64,000 nucleotides of DNA from CAWHXG01 sp963833235 (GTDB lineage Bacteria > Pseudomonadota > Alphaproteobacteria > Rhodobacterales > Rhodobacteraceae): NCBI GenBank assembly GCA_963833235.1, contig CAWHXG010000006.1, positions 372,001 through 436,000 on the forward strand, given 5' to 3'. Of the stretch, positions 15,945 to 25,071 are shown piece by piece (the stretch's first letter is position 1; every line of letters begins with the position of its first letter). The notes beneath the pieces are model-generated. The model searched no databases. It saw only the letters and a list, made by a program, of their open reading frames with translations, and was not told the origin of the DNA. A program made the translations under genes and the position numbers.

Positions 15945-18605
15945 ATGATCGCCGCCCTGCGATGGACCCTGCGCGCCTTCCTGGCGCTGCTGGGGCTGAC
16001 GGTCGCCGTGGCGTTCCTCGGCTACTACCTGGCGGGCCGTTCGTTGCCGGACTACGCGGCCGAGGGCCGCGCGCGCGGGCTCGGCGCCCCGCTGGAGATC
16101 GTCCGCGACACCGCCAACGTGCCCCACATCCTAGGCCAGACGGACGCCGACAGCTATTTCGGCCTCGGCTACGTGCATGCCCAGGACCGCCTGTGGCAGA
16201 TGACGATGCTGCGGCGCACCGCCCAGGGCAAGCTTTCGGAGCTTTTCGGGCAACGCACCGTGGGCATCGACACGCTGATGCGGCGGCTCGATCTCTATCG
16301 CCTCGCCGCACGTTCGGTCTCGGCGCAGACGCCCGAGGCGCAGGTTGCGCTGCGGGCCTACGCGGCGGGCGTCAACGCCTGGATCGCCACGGTGAACGAG
16401 GGCGCGCGGGGCCGCGGCGCGCCGGAATTCTTCCTTTTCGCGCCCGACATCGCCCTGTGGCAACCGGCGGACAGCCTCGCCGTGGCCAAGCTGATGGGGG
16501 TGCAACTCTCCTCGCAGTTGCAGGCGGAGGTTCTGCGCGCCAGCGTCGCGCTTGCCCTGCCGCCGGAGCGGGTGGCCGACATCCTGCCGGACGATCCCGC
16601 GGGTGCCATCGCAGCCCTCCCCGAGCTGGCGGGCCGCGCTCCGGGCCGAGGATCGCAATGGGCGGAGGCACCGGCCACGCCCGGCGATCCTCAACAGAGC
16701 AGCAACCTGTTCGGCGAGCGGCTCGCCGCGCGCACGGCGGGCGAACGGCGCTCCGATCGGCCCTCCGGCGGGCAGCACGCTACCGACGTGCAGACCGGTC
16801 GCCCCCCTGCCGGCACGGCCGGGCCGGGTCGCACCAAGGTGGGCGGCGCCTTTACGGGCGATCTGCGCGACGATCCGCTCTCTCCCGTGCGGCGGGCGGC
16901 CTTCGGCTCCGCCTCCAATGCCTGGGCGGCGGCGCCCATGCGCGCGGCCACGGGCGGGACCCTTCTGGCCAACGATCCGCATCTGGGCCTGACGGCGCCG
17001 TCGATCTGGTACCTGGCCCGCCTCGAGCTCTCAGGCGGCGGCGTGATCGGCGGAACGATCCCCGGGCTGCCCTCCGTTCTCGCCGGGCGCAACGACAGCC
17101 TTGGCTGGGGTCTGACCAGCGCCTATGCCGACGATCAGGACCTCTACATCGAGGAGGTCGCGCCCGGCGATCCGGGCCGCTACCGCACGCCCGGTGGCGG
17201 CAGTGCCGCCTTCCGCACCGAACGCTCGATCCTGCGCATCAAGGACGCGCCGCCGCAGACGCTGACCCTGCGCTGGACGGCGAACGGCCCCGTCCTGCCG
17301 CTCGACACGTTCGACCTCGGCCGCGTGACGCCCGCGGGCCATGTGCCGAGCCTCGCCTGGACGCTGCTCGACCCCGCCGACACCTCCGTCAGCGCCAGCA
17401 TCGCGCTGATGAGCGCCCGCACCATCGACGAGGCGACCCGCGCGCTGGAGCTGCACGTCGCGCCGGCGCAGAACGTCGTTCTGGTGGATGGCGAGGGGAT
17501 CGCGATGCAACTGGCCGGCGCCCTGCCCCGCCGCGACCCCGCGCACGAAAGCCTCGGACGCCTGCCCTCGCGCGGCTGGCGGGAGGCCAACCGCTGGCAG
17601 GGCGTCCTGCCCTATGCCGACAACCCGCGCATCATCGATCCGCCGGGCGGCATCCTCGGCAACACCAACAACAAAAGCGTCGACCGCCCCTTCCCGGACC
17701 ACGTCAGCTTCACCTGGGGCGACACGCAGCGGGTGCATCGCTGGGCCAAGCTGATGCAGGACAGGCGGGTGCATACCCGCGAAAGCTTCATGGAGGCGCA
17801 GCTCGATACCGTCTCGCTGCCGGCGCGCACGCTGCTGCCGCTGATCGCCCGCGATCTCTGGTTCCAGGACGAGGCCGCGGCTGGCGGCACGGTGGAGCGC
17901 CGGCGACGGGCGGCGCTGGAGCTTCTGGCCGACTGGAACGGCGAGATGAACGAACACATGCCCGAGCCGCTGATCTATGCGGCCTGGCTGCGCGAGCTGC
18001 AGACCCGCCTTATCCGCGATGAGCTGGGCGGGGTGCTGGCGGCGGACCTCGCACGTGCCGACCCGCTCTTCATCGAACGGGTCTATCGCAACGTCGATGG
18101 CGCGGGCATCTGGTGCGACGTGGTGCAATCCGGGCCCGTGGAGGACTGCGCCGACATGGCGCGGCGCGCACTCGACGACGCGCTGCAATGGATCGACGAC
18201 ACCTACGGCGGGTCGCTGGAGAGCCTTCAGTGGGGCGATGCGCACCAGGCGCAGCAGGACCATCCGGTTCTGGGCGACGTGCCGCTGCTGGGCTGGCTGG
18301 TGAACATCCGGCAATCCACCAGCGGCGGTGATCATACGCTCATGCGCGGGATGACGGCAGGCGGCGGCCCGCAGCCTTTCGCCAACGTCCATGCCGCCGG
18401 ATACCGCGGCATCTACGACATGGCCGACCCCGATGCATCACTCTTCGTTCTGTCCACCGGACAGTCCGGGCACCCGCTGTCGCGGTATTACGACAACCTG
18501 GGCGAGCTTTGGCGGCGGGGGGAGTATATTCCGATGTCGCTGGACGTGGATCTTGCGCGGGCGGCGGCGGTGGGCGTGACGCGGCTGGAGCCTGTGGGAG
18601 ACTAG
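15945..18605 (+). CDS. Penicillin acylase family N-terminal-nucleophile hydrolase
   Basis: An 886-residue exported protein (hydrophobic N-terminus at residues 7-30) of the penicillin amidase S45 family. The precursor is normally cut into alpha and beta chains, with the beta chain starting at the catalytic Ser; here that is Ser324 in GSASNAWAA. Other landmarks are ADSYFGLGYVHAQDRLWQM in the alpha chain, NDPHLGLTAPSIWYLARLE, and GNTNNKS. Family members hydrolyse amides of penicillins, acyl-homoserine lactones or related compounds; the substrate is unknown. The linker before Ser324 (residues ~215-300) is unusually long and rich in Gly, Pro and Arg. The ATG at 15945 is the first in frame. Confidence 0.85.
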   Translation: MIAALRWTLRAFLALLGLTVAVAFLGYYLAGRSLPDYAAEGRARGLGAPLEIVRDTANVPHILGQTDADSYFGLGYVHAQDRLWQMTMLRRTAQGKLSELFGQRTVGIDTLMRRLDLYRLAARSVSAQTPEAQVALRAYAAGVNAWIATVNEGARGRGAPEFFLFAPDIALWQPADSLAVAKLMGVQLSSQLQAEVLRASVALALPPERVADILPDDPAGAIAALPELAGRAPGRGSQWAEAPATPGDPQQSSNLFGERLAARTAGERRSDRPSGGQHATDVQTGRPPAGTAGPGRTKVGGAFTGDLRDDPLSPVRRAAFGSASNAWAAAPMRAATGGTLLANDPHLGLTAPSIWYLARLELSGGGVIGGTIPGLPSVLAGRNDSLGWGLTSAYADDQDLYIEEVAPGDPGRYRTPGGGSAAFRTERSILRIKDAPPQTLTLRWTANGPVLPLDTFDLGRVTPAGHVPSLAWTLLDPADTSVSASIALMSARTIDEATRALELHVAPAQNVVLVDGEGIAMQLAGALPRRDPAHESLGRLPSRGWREANRWQGVLPYADNPRIIDPPGGILGNTNNKSVDRPFPDHVSFTWGDTQRVHRWAKLMQDRRVHTRESFMEAQLDTVSLPARTLLPLIARDLWFQDEAAAGGTVERRRRAALELLADWNGEMNEHMPEPLIYAAWLRELQTRLIRDELGGVLAADLARADPLFIERVYRNVDGAGIWCDVVQSGPVEDCADMARRALDDALQWIDDTYGGSLESLQWGDAHQAQQDHPVLGDVPLLGWLVNIRQSTSGGDHTLMRGMTAGGGPQPFANVHAAGYRGIYDMADPDASLFVLSTGQSGHPLSRYYDNLGELWRRGEYIPMSLDVDLARAAAVGVTRLEPVGD

Positions 18606-18900
18606 GGTGAGCGTGCGGAGGATGGCTATTTGGAGTCCAGATCTCTCGCATCTTCATCTCGTAGGGATGGCGGCTGTCGCAGGCGCGGCCGGAAACGTGA
18701 CAAGAATAGCCGAGTTTGGCGAAGGATTTGTGCGATGATCATTCCAACTATTTCAAGCGAGCGGGCGTCCATGGACCAGAACGACCATTTTGGCATCCGA
18801 TAACCAAGGCTAGGGAAGTGCCGATTTTGGGAAAGCGGCTGTTAGCCCGGCCGTAGAGCAACCTCGCCTTATCCGCCTGGCCGCTCCCTGGTCGGTGCCT
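18606..18900. other. Gene-free stretch of about 295 bp
   Basis: Less G+C-rich than its surroundings. I see only very short ORFs (for example a 22-codon ORF from 18735) and no RNA-like structure or repeat. It separates the ends of the penicillin-acylase and hflX genes, which converge here. Confidence 0.5.
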
Positions 18901-20184
18901 TCACAGCCCCGCGAACCGGTCCTTCTGGCGTGTCGTCCACCGCACGTCGAGCATCATGCCATCCTCGGCTTGCCGTTCGCCTTGCACCACACCCTGCTCG
19001 TAGAGCCAGGCACGCCTGCGGCCGTCATCCGGGGCCAGCGCGATCACCTCGTCGCTGAGCGGCGCGGTCAGCACATTGGCGATCCCGGCAATCAGGCCGG
19101 GCAACCCGGTGCCAGTGACGGCAGAAACCACGTGCACGTTCTCGGCGCGCTCGGCCCTGGTCATCAGAGCCGCCTGATCCGGGTCCGGCACCAGGTCGGC
19201 CTTGTTCCACACCTCGAACATCGGCGTCTCCTCGGCCACGCCGAGGGTACCGAGGATGTCGCGCACGTCGGCCGCCTGCGCCTCCGTCTCGGCATGGGCG
19301 ATGTCGCGGACATGCAGGATGAGGTCGGCGCTCAGCACCTCTTCCAGGGTGGCGCGGAAGGCCGCGACAAGCTCCGTCGGAAGCGCGCTGATGAAGCCCA
19401 CCGTATCGCTCAGGATCACCTTCGGCCCGTCAGGCAGCGCCACGGCCCGCATCGTGGGGTCGAGCGTGGCGAAGAGCATGTCCTTGGCCATCACCTCGGC
19501 TCCGGTCAGGCGGTTGAACAGCGTGGACTTCCCGGCATTGGTGTAGCCGACCAGCGCCACTACCGGAAACGGCACCTTGGCGCGCGCGGAGCGGTGAAGG
19601 TCTCGGGTGCGGACCACCTTGTCGAGTTGCCGGCGCAGGTTCACCAGCTGGGTGTCGATGGCGCGCCTGTCCGACTCGATCTGGGTCTCGCCGGGGCCGC
19701 CGACAAAGCCGAGGCCGCCGCGCTGACGCTCCAGGTGGGTCCAGGCGCGCACCAGCCGCGTGCGCTGATAGCTGAGCGCGGCCATCTCGACCTGCAGCAC
19801 GCCCTCGCGGGTGCCGGCGCGGTCGCTGAAGATCTCCAGGATCAGCGCGGTGCGGTCGAGGATCTTGACCTTCCAGGCGCGTTCCAGATTGCGCTGCTGC
19901 ACCGGGGTGAGCGGCCCGTCGACCAGCACCAGCTCGATCTCGGCGCCTTCGATGACCTCGCGCAGCTCGTCCACCTTGCCAGGCCCGAAGAGAAGCCCCG
20001 GCCGCGGGGTCCGCACCCGCACCACGCTGTCTCCCACGACATCGAGCCCCGGCAGCGCATGGGCCAGGGCCACGGCCTCCTCCAGCGCATGCGCCGGCTC
20101 CCGGCGCCCCTGCTGCGAAGGGATGTCGGGGTGCAGGACCCAGGCGCGGGTCGGCTCCGGCGTGCGGGGGGTCGCTTCGGTCAG
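18901..20184 (-). CDS. hflX: Ribosome-associated GTPase HflX
   Basis: About 427 residues. The N-terminal HflX domain (LLFGPGKVDELREVIEGAE), linker (THLERQRGGLGFVGGPGETQ) and GTPase domain are clear, with G1 GYTNAGKST and G3 SDTVGFI; NKAD is G4. HflX splits stalled or inactive ribosomes. The start is uncertain: a GTG at 20073 would cut off conserved residues, and the frame stays open to the hfq stop, where only a CTG (20184, overlapping the hfq TGA) is available. The upstream part (RAWVLHPDIPS) looks genuine. Coupling to hfq is the usual arrangement. Confidence 0.85.
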   Translation of the reverse strand: MTEATPRTPEPTRAWVLHPDIPSQQGRREPAHALEEAVALAHALPGLDVVGDSVVRVRTPRPGLLFGPGKVDELREVIEGAEIELVLVDGPLTPVQQRNLERAWKVKILDRTALILEIFSDRAGTREGVLQVEMAALSYQRTRLVRAWTHLERQRGGLGFVGGPGETQIESDRRAIDTQLVNLRRQLDKVVRTRDLHRSARAKVPFPVVALVGYTNAGKSTLFNRLTGAEVMAKDMLFATLDPTMRAVALPDGPKVILSDTVGFISALPTELVAAFRATLEEVLSADLILHVRDIAHAETEAQAADVRDILGTLGVAEETPMFEVWNKADLVPDPDQAALMTRAERAENVHVVSAVTGTGLPGLIAGIANVLTAPLSDEVIALAPDDGRRRAWLYEQGVVQGERQAEDGMMLDVRWTTRQKDRFAGL

Positions 20185-20414
20185 TCTTCGCCCTCGTAGA
20201 GGCTGATCGGCTGGCTCGGCATGATCGTCGAGATCGCATGCTTGTAGACCAGCTGGCTCTGTCCGTCGCGGCGCAGCAGCACGCAGAAATTGTCGAACCA
20301 GGTGATGACGCCCTGCAGCTTGACCCCGTTGATCAGGAAGATGGTCACGGGCACCTTCGTCTTGCGGACGTGGTTCAGGAAGACATCCTGCAAGTTCTTG
20401 TTCTCAGCAGCCAT
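20181..20414 (-). CDS. hfq: RNA chaperone Hfq
   Basis: A 77-residue Sm-like protein. The Sm1 segment (LQDVFLNHVRKTKVPVTIFL) and Sm2 segment (LVYKHAISTIMP, with the YKHA variant of the YKHAI motif) are complete, and the C-tail is very short, as in other alphaproteobacteria. It forms a hexameric ring that pairs small RNAs with mRNAs. It sits downstream of trkH and is followed by hflX, the order seen in many proteobacteria. It probably has its own promoter in the 177-bp gap after trkH. Confidence 0.97.
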   Translation of the reverse strand: MAAENKNLQDVFLNHVRKTKVPVTIFLINGVKLQGVITWFDNFCVLLRRDGQSQLVYKHAISTIMPSQPISLYEGED

Positions 20415-20461
20415 GTTTGTCCAGCCTTGGTCTTGGCCCGGCGAGGTCGGGCAAGTCTTGC

Positions 20462-20490
20462 GTCTTACGAAGACAGCGCTTGAAGCGCAA
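20462..20490 (-). promoter_or_regulatory. Promoter candidate for hfq
   Basis: Minus-strand TTGCGC (20485-20490) and TAAGAC (20462-20467) are 17 bp apart, giving a ~40-nt leader before the hfq ATG. The inverted repeat GCGCTT-G-AAGCGC (20476-20488) overlaps the -35 box and could be an operator. Confidence 0.4.
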
Positions 20491-20591
20491 GTATGGCGCC
20501 GGGCGTCCCAGGTTTCCAGCCCTCCCCCGGCTCGACAAGCACATGGCCCTGCATTTGCGGTATAATTGCATCCTCGGGATTGGCCCGGCCC

Positions 20592-22158
20592 TCAGGCGCG
20601 CCAGAACCCGGGGTTGAAAAGCGCCACGATCGCCAGCGTTTCAAGGCGGCCCAGCACCATCGCCATGCAAAGGACCAACTGCGCGGCTGCATCCAGATCG
20701 GCGGGCACCACGGGGGCGTCTCCGGCCACGGCGATCAGCGGCCCGGTGGTCGACATCGTGGCGACGGTCAGGATCACGGCCTGCTCGAACCCCACGCCGG
20801 TCGCCGCAAGCGCCAGCATCACCGCGGCGACGGACAACGCGAAGATCATGAAGAAGAGCCAGGCGATGAAGGCGGTCTGCAGGCTGATCCGGCGAGCGCG
20901 GTGGCCGGGCTGGTCGATCAGATGCGGGTGGATCAGGCGCGAAAGCTCCAGCTGCCCGTGCTTGTAGAGCGCGTAGACCCGCAGCAGCTTCACCCCGCCG
21001 GCCGTGGTCGCGACCCCGCCGCCGACGAGCGCGAGCCCCATCAGCAGGAGCCCCGGCGTGGTCAGGCCAGACCAGGTGCGCGCCACCTCCCAGTCGGCCG
21101 AGACGAAGCCCGTCGTCGACAGGAACGACATCGTCATGAAGATCCCCGCCCAGTAGGAGCGCAGCGCCCCCTCGATGCCCGAGATCGCGCCCACCTCGAC
21201 CGTCGCCAGCACGTGGTGCAGCAACATCGCCGCGGGCACGACGGCGACGAACGCGATGGCGAACCGCAGCTCCGGGTCCTCCAGCCGCCGCCGCCGCACG
21301 GCCATCGGCATGTCGCTGGCGAAGGTGACCCGCGCGAAGGCGAAGATCAGGAAAAGGGCGATCACCGCCTCGCCCATCAGCCCGCCCTTGGCCGAGGAAA
21401 GGTCGGCCAGTGGAGAGATCCCGCTGGTCGAGAGGGTCGACATCGCATGGCAGAGCGCCACGAACTGATCCTCCCCGGCGAAGATGAGACCGAGCCAGAC
21501 CAGCAGCGTCAGCGTGAGGTAGACCGGGAACAGCAGCTTGAAGTGTCGGCCCAGCCGAATGAGGGGCGCCTGCGAGGCCCGGGCCTGGCCCATCGTGGCG
21601 TCTCGGCCCACGGCGGCCCCGGTCAGCGCAACCTCGAAGCCGCCCAACCGCATCGGTGCCAGGATCGCGATCGCCGCCACCCAGATCAGCAGCCCGCCCA
21701 GCCACCCCACGAGGGCCCGCCAAAGATGCACGGACGGCACGATGAGCGACGGCTCGATGAAGATGGTCGCCCCGGTGGTGGTGAGGCTCGAGACCATTTC
21801 GAAATAGGCATCGCGGAACGGCAGGCCCGGCACGGCTTCGAGTAGCGGCATGGCCAGCATGGCGGGCAAGGCGATCAACGCCCCCAGCAGCGAAAGCAGC
21901 TGGGCACGCGCGGGATTGCCGGTGGTCAGCCGCTGGGTGGTAAGTGCAAGCAGCCCCCCCAGGCCCAGGAAAATCCCCCCCTGAAAGGCGAAGATCCAGG
22001 CCGCGTCCGGGGTCTCCGCTGCTGAGCGCGTATATCGCGGGAATGCCCATGGCCGCCGCGCCGATCAGCCAGAGCAGCACGAAGAGCGGCAGGTCGCGCG
22101 CCGCCGCCCGGCGCGACCCGCGGACGTGATGGCGGGCGCCCGCCCTAGAAGTACTCAA
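20592..22158 (-). CDS. trkH: Trk-type potassium uptake membrane protein TrkH (one +1 indel)
   Basis: About 521 residues with 10-12 membrane segments; it forms the K+ path of the Trk/Ktr system. Selectivity-filter loops are recognisable, for example SSLTTTGATIF, ALCHAMSTLSTSGISP, SFLSTTGFVSADW and ATMSTTGPLIAVAG. The N-terminal ~45 residues are in another frame; removing one extra base near 22016 joins ALSS to a stretch reading TPDAAWIFAFQGG. The TTG at 22158 overlaps the end of trkA and is the only start in the restored frame, so the true start is not certain. Upstream trkA encodes the regulatory partner. Confidence 0.85.
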
Positions 22159-23523
22159 CGCTGACCTGCAGCAGCCGCTCGACCTCGGGCACGTCAGCGG
22201 ACAGCGCGAAGATCGTCACGAGGTCGCCCTCGTCGATCCTTGTGCCACCCTTGGGAATGATCACCTCACCGGCCTTCACGATGGGCCCCAGCAGGACACC
22301 TTCGGGAAAATCGATGTCCCGCACCAGCCGCCCCGACATCGGCGCGGTCGAGAGGACCTGCGCCTCGAGCACCTCGGCTTCCGCATCGCCGACGGAATAG
22401 ACGCCCCGCACCCGGCCGTGCCGGACATGCCGCAGGATCGAGGAAACCGTCGTGCTTCGCGGATTGATGTAGGCATCGATGTCGAGCGGGTTCAGCAGCG
22501 GCAGCAGCGCCGGATCGTTCACCAGCACGATGGCCATGGGGCACCCCATGGACTTCGCCCGCACCGCCGCCAGAAGGTTCGTCTTGTCGTCGTCGGTGAG
22601 CGTCAGGATCGCGTCGGCCTTGGACACGTTCGCCTCGCTGAGAAGATCGGCGTTCAGGCCGTCGCCGTTCAGTACCGATCGTCCGCTCAAGCATTCCGCG
22701 GCCAGCTCCGCGCAGCGGCGATTCTTCTCGATCATCTTGACCCGCACGCGCGAGGCGCTGGCCTCCAGCGCCCGGGCCACCGCCAGCCCGACGTTGCCGC
22801 CGCCCACGATCACCACCCGCGTCTGCCGCTTGATGCTCTTGCCGAAGATGCCCAGCGTGCGGTCCATGTCGTCGGTGTGGCAGAAGACGTAGATCTCGTC
22901 GGCCTCGAACAGCTGGTCGCTCGGTTCTGGCAGGAACAGCTTGCCCTCGCGGCGGATGCCGACGACCAGCGCCCGCAAGGTCGAGAACAGATCAGTCAGC
23001 TGCCGCAGGGGGGTGTTCAGCACCGGGCAATCGGCGTCGAGCGACAGGCCCATAAGCTGCGCCCTGCCATCGAGGAAGCTCTCGATGTCGAAGGTCGCGG
23101 GGGCCGCGAGGCGCTGCAGCGCGGCCTCGGCGACCTCCTTCTCGGGGCTGATCACCACGTCGATGGGCAGGTGATCGCGGCGGTAAAGATCGGCGTGGAT
23201 CGCGTTGAGGTAACTCTGCGCCCGAAGCCGCGCGATCTTCTGCGGCACGTTGAAGACCGAATGGGCCACCTGGCAGGTGACCATGTTCACTTCGTCGGCA
23301 TGGGTGGCCGCGATGATCATGTCGGCATCCGCAGCGCCCGCTTCGGCAAGGACGTCGGGGTAGGAGGCGAAGCCCGTCACGCCGCGCACGTCGAGCACGT
23401 CGGTGGCGCGGCGCACCAGTTCCTCGTCGCGGTCGACGACCGTCACGTCGTTGCGCTCTCCCGAGAGGTGCTTGGCGATCTGCGCCAGCCCACCTGGCCG
23501 GCGCCGCAGATGATGACCTTCAT
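22145..23523 (-). CDS. trkA: Trk potassium transporter regulatory subunit TrkA (one-base deletion)
   Basis: About 459 residues once a missing base near 23488 is restored. It is a peripheral NAD(H)-binding protein controlling TrkH. It has two RCK repeats: the first Rossmann fold starts MKVIICGAGQVG, the second VVIVGGGNVGLAVARALE near residue 232, and each is followed by a TrkA-C domain. The ATG is at 23523. The uncorrected frame runs on from ntrX, but that is an artefact of two errors. It lies 77 bp after ntrX and overlaps trkH. Confidence 0.9.
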
Positions 23524-23600
23524 GGGGGCGGGCTCCGCCGGCCTGCGGCTGGGAATGGCGTTGGGCATGGCGCCTCGCTTGGCATGCCGGGGAATTGCGG

Positions 23601-25006
23601 TCAATTCTGCACGTCGGTGTCGAGCGCCGCGATCCGCCCGCCGGAGCGGACTCGGTGACCACGTTCAGCGACTTCAGCTTGCGGTGCAGGGCCGAGCGCT
23701 CCATCCCCACGAACGCCGCCGTGCGTGAGATGTTGCCGCCGAAGCGGTTAATCTGGTTGAGCAGATACTCACGCTCGAACAGTTCGCGCGCCTCCCGCAG
23801 GGGCAGCCGCGAGATCGCCGAAGACAGGATCACCCGCCCGTCGTCGGTGGGCAGCGGCTCGGGGTCGGGCAGCTCCTCGGCCGTGATCGGCCCCGCGCTG
23901 CTGCCCATGATGAGGATGCGCTCGATCACGTTGCGCAGCTGCCGCAGGTTGCCGGGCCAGAGCACCGTCTGCAGCTGCGTCACCGCCTCTTCGGTCAACG
24001 CCCGATCCGGAAGCCCCTCCACCTTGTGGAACTGCGCGATGAAGTGCGCGGCGAGCGCGGGAATGTCTGCGCGTCGCTCGGCGAGGCTGGGCACATCGAT
24101 GGGCACGACCGCAAGGCGGTGGAACAACTCCTGCCGGAAACGGCCAGCACGAACTTCGGCCTGCAAGTCCTTGGCGCTGCTGGACAGGATGCGCACGTCG
24201 ACCTTGACCTGTCCGGTGCCGCCCACCCGTTGGAACTGTTGGTCCACCAGCACCCGCAGGATCCGCGCCTGGGTCTCGCCGGGCATCTCGGCCACTTCGT
24301 CGAGGTAGAGCGTTCCCAGATGCGCCTGCTCCAGCAAGCCCGGCTCCAACCGTTGGCCCTGCGCCTCGGTGCCAAAAAGCAGTGACTCCATCCTGTCGGG
24401 CAGGGCGACCGCGCAGTTGAGGCCCACGAAGGGCTGCTCCGACCGTCCGGAATGGCTGTGGATGAACCGTGCGGCGGTTTCCTTGCCGGACCCCGGCGGG
24501 CCCTGAAGAAGCACCCGGCCGTTCGATTTCGTAACCCGGTCCAGCTGCGATTTCAGAACCTTGTAGGACGCACTTGATCCCACCATCTCGGCGCTGCCCG
24601 CATCTGCCCGGCGCAGGTCGCTGTTCTCGCGGCGCAGGCGCGCGGTCTCCATCGCCCGGCGAATCACCACCAGAAGCTGATCGATGTTGAACGGCTTCTC
24701 GATGAAGTCGTAGGCGCCCTGCTTGATCGCGGCCACGGCGATCTCGATGTTGCCATGGCCCGAAATGATCACGATAGGCACCTGCGGGGTCTCGCGCTTG
24801 ACCTTCGTCAGGATGTCGATCCCGTCCATCCGGCTGTCCTTCAGCCAGATGTCGAGGATCATCAGCGCCGGCAGCTGGGCGTCCAGTTCGGCGAGGCAGG
24901 CATCCGACGTGCCGGCCTTGCGGGTCGCAAACCCTTCGTCCTCCAGGATGTCCCCGATCAGCTCGCGGATGTCGCGTTCGTCGTCGACGATCAGAATGTC
25001 GCTCAT
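23601..25006 (-). CDS. ntrX: Nitrogen/redox response regulator NtrX (3' end frameshifted)
   Basis: About 468 residues. Receiver domain with acidic pair near VDDE and phospho-acceptor Asp52 (ILDIWLKD); AAA+ domain with an unusual Walker A (QGPPGSGKETAARF) and Walker B (GTLYLDEVAEM); C-terminal Fis-type helix-turn-helix (NISRTAAFVGMERSALHRKLKSL). The sigma-54-contacting GAFTGA loop is missing: between LLFGTE and LEQAHLG the sequence is AQGQRLEPGL. It therefore probably does not activate RpoN promoters. A one-base deletion (or two-base insertion) near 23640-23655 shifts the last ~14 codons; the restored stop is TGA at 23601-23603. It is preceded by its kinase gene ntrY. Confidence 0.9.
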
Positions 25007-25071
25007 GTGCCTGCCTCACCTTGCCTTTTCCTGCGTATCCGCCGCTTGCGGGCGGTTCGCGCTTCTTGCGT

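Noticed and set aside
20561..20566. Perfect TATAAT on the plus strand
   Set aside because: No matching -35 box, and no plus-strand gene lies downstream; it would run antisense into trkH.
22145..25006. 953-codon frame joining NtrX and TrkA
   Set aside because: Created by two indels; the linking residues match neither protein, and the TrkA start and NtrX stop are both recoverable.
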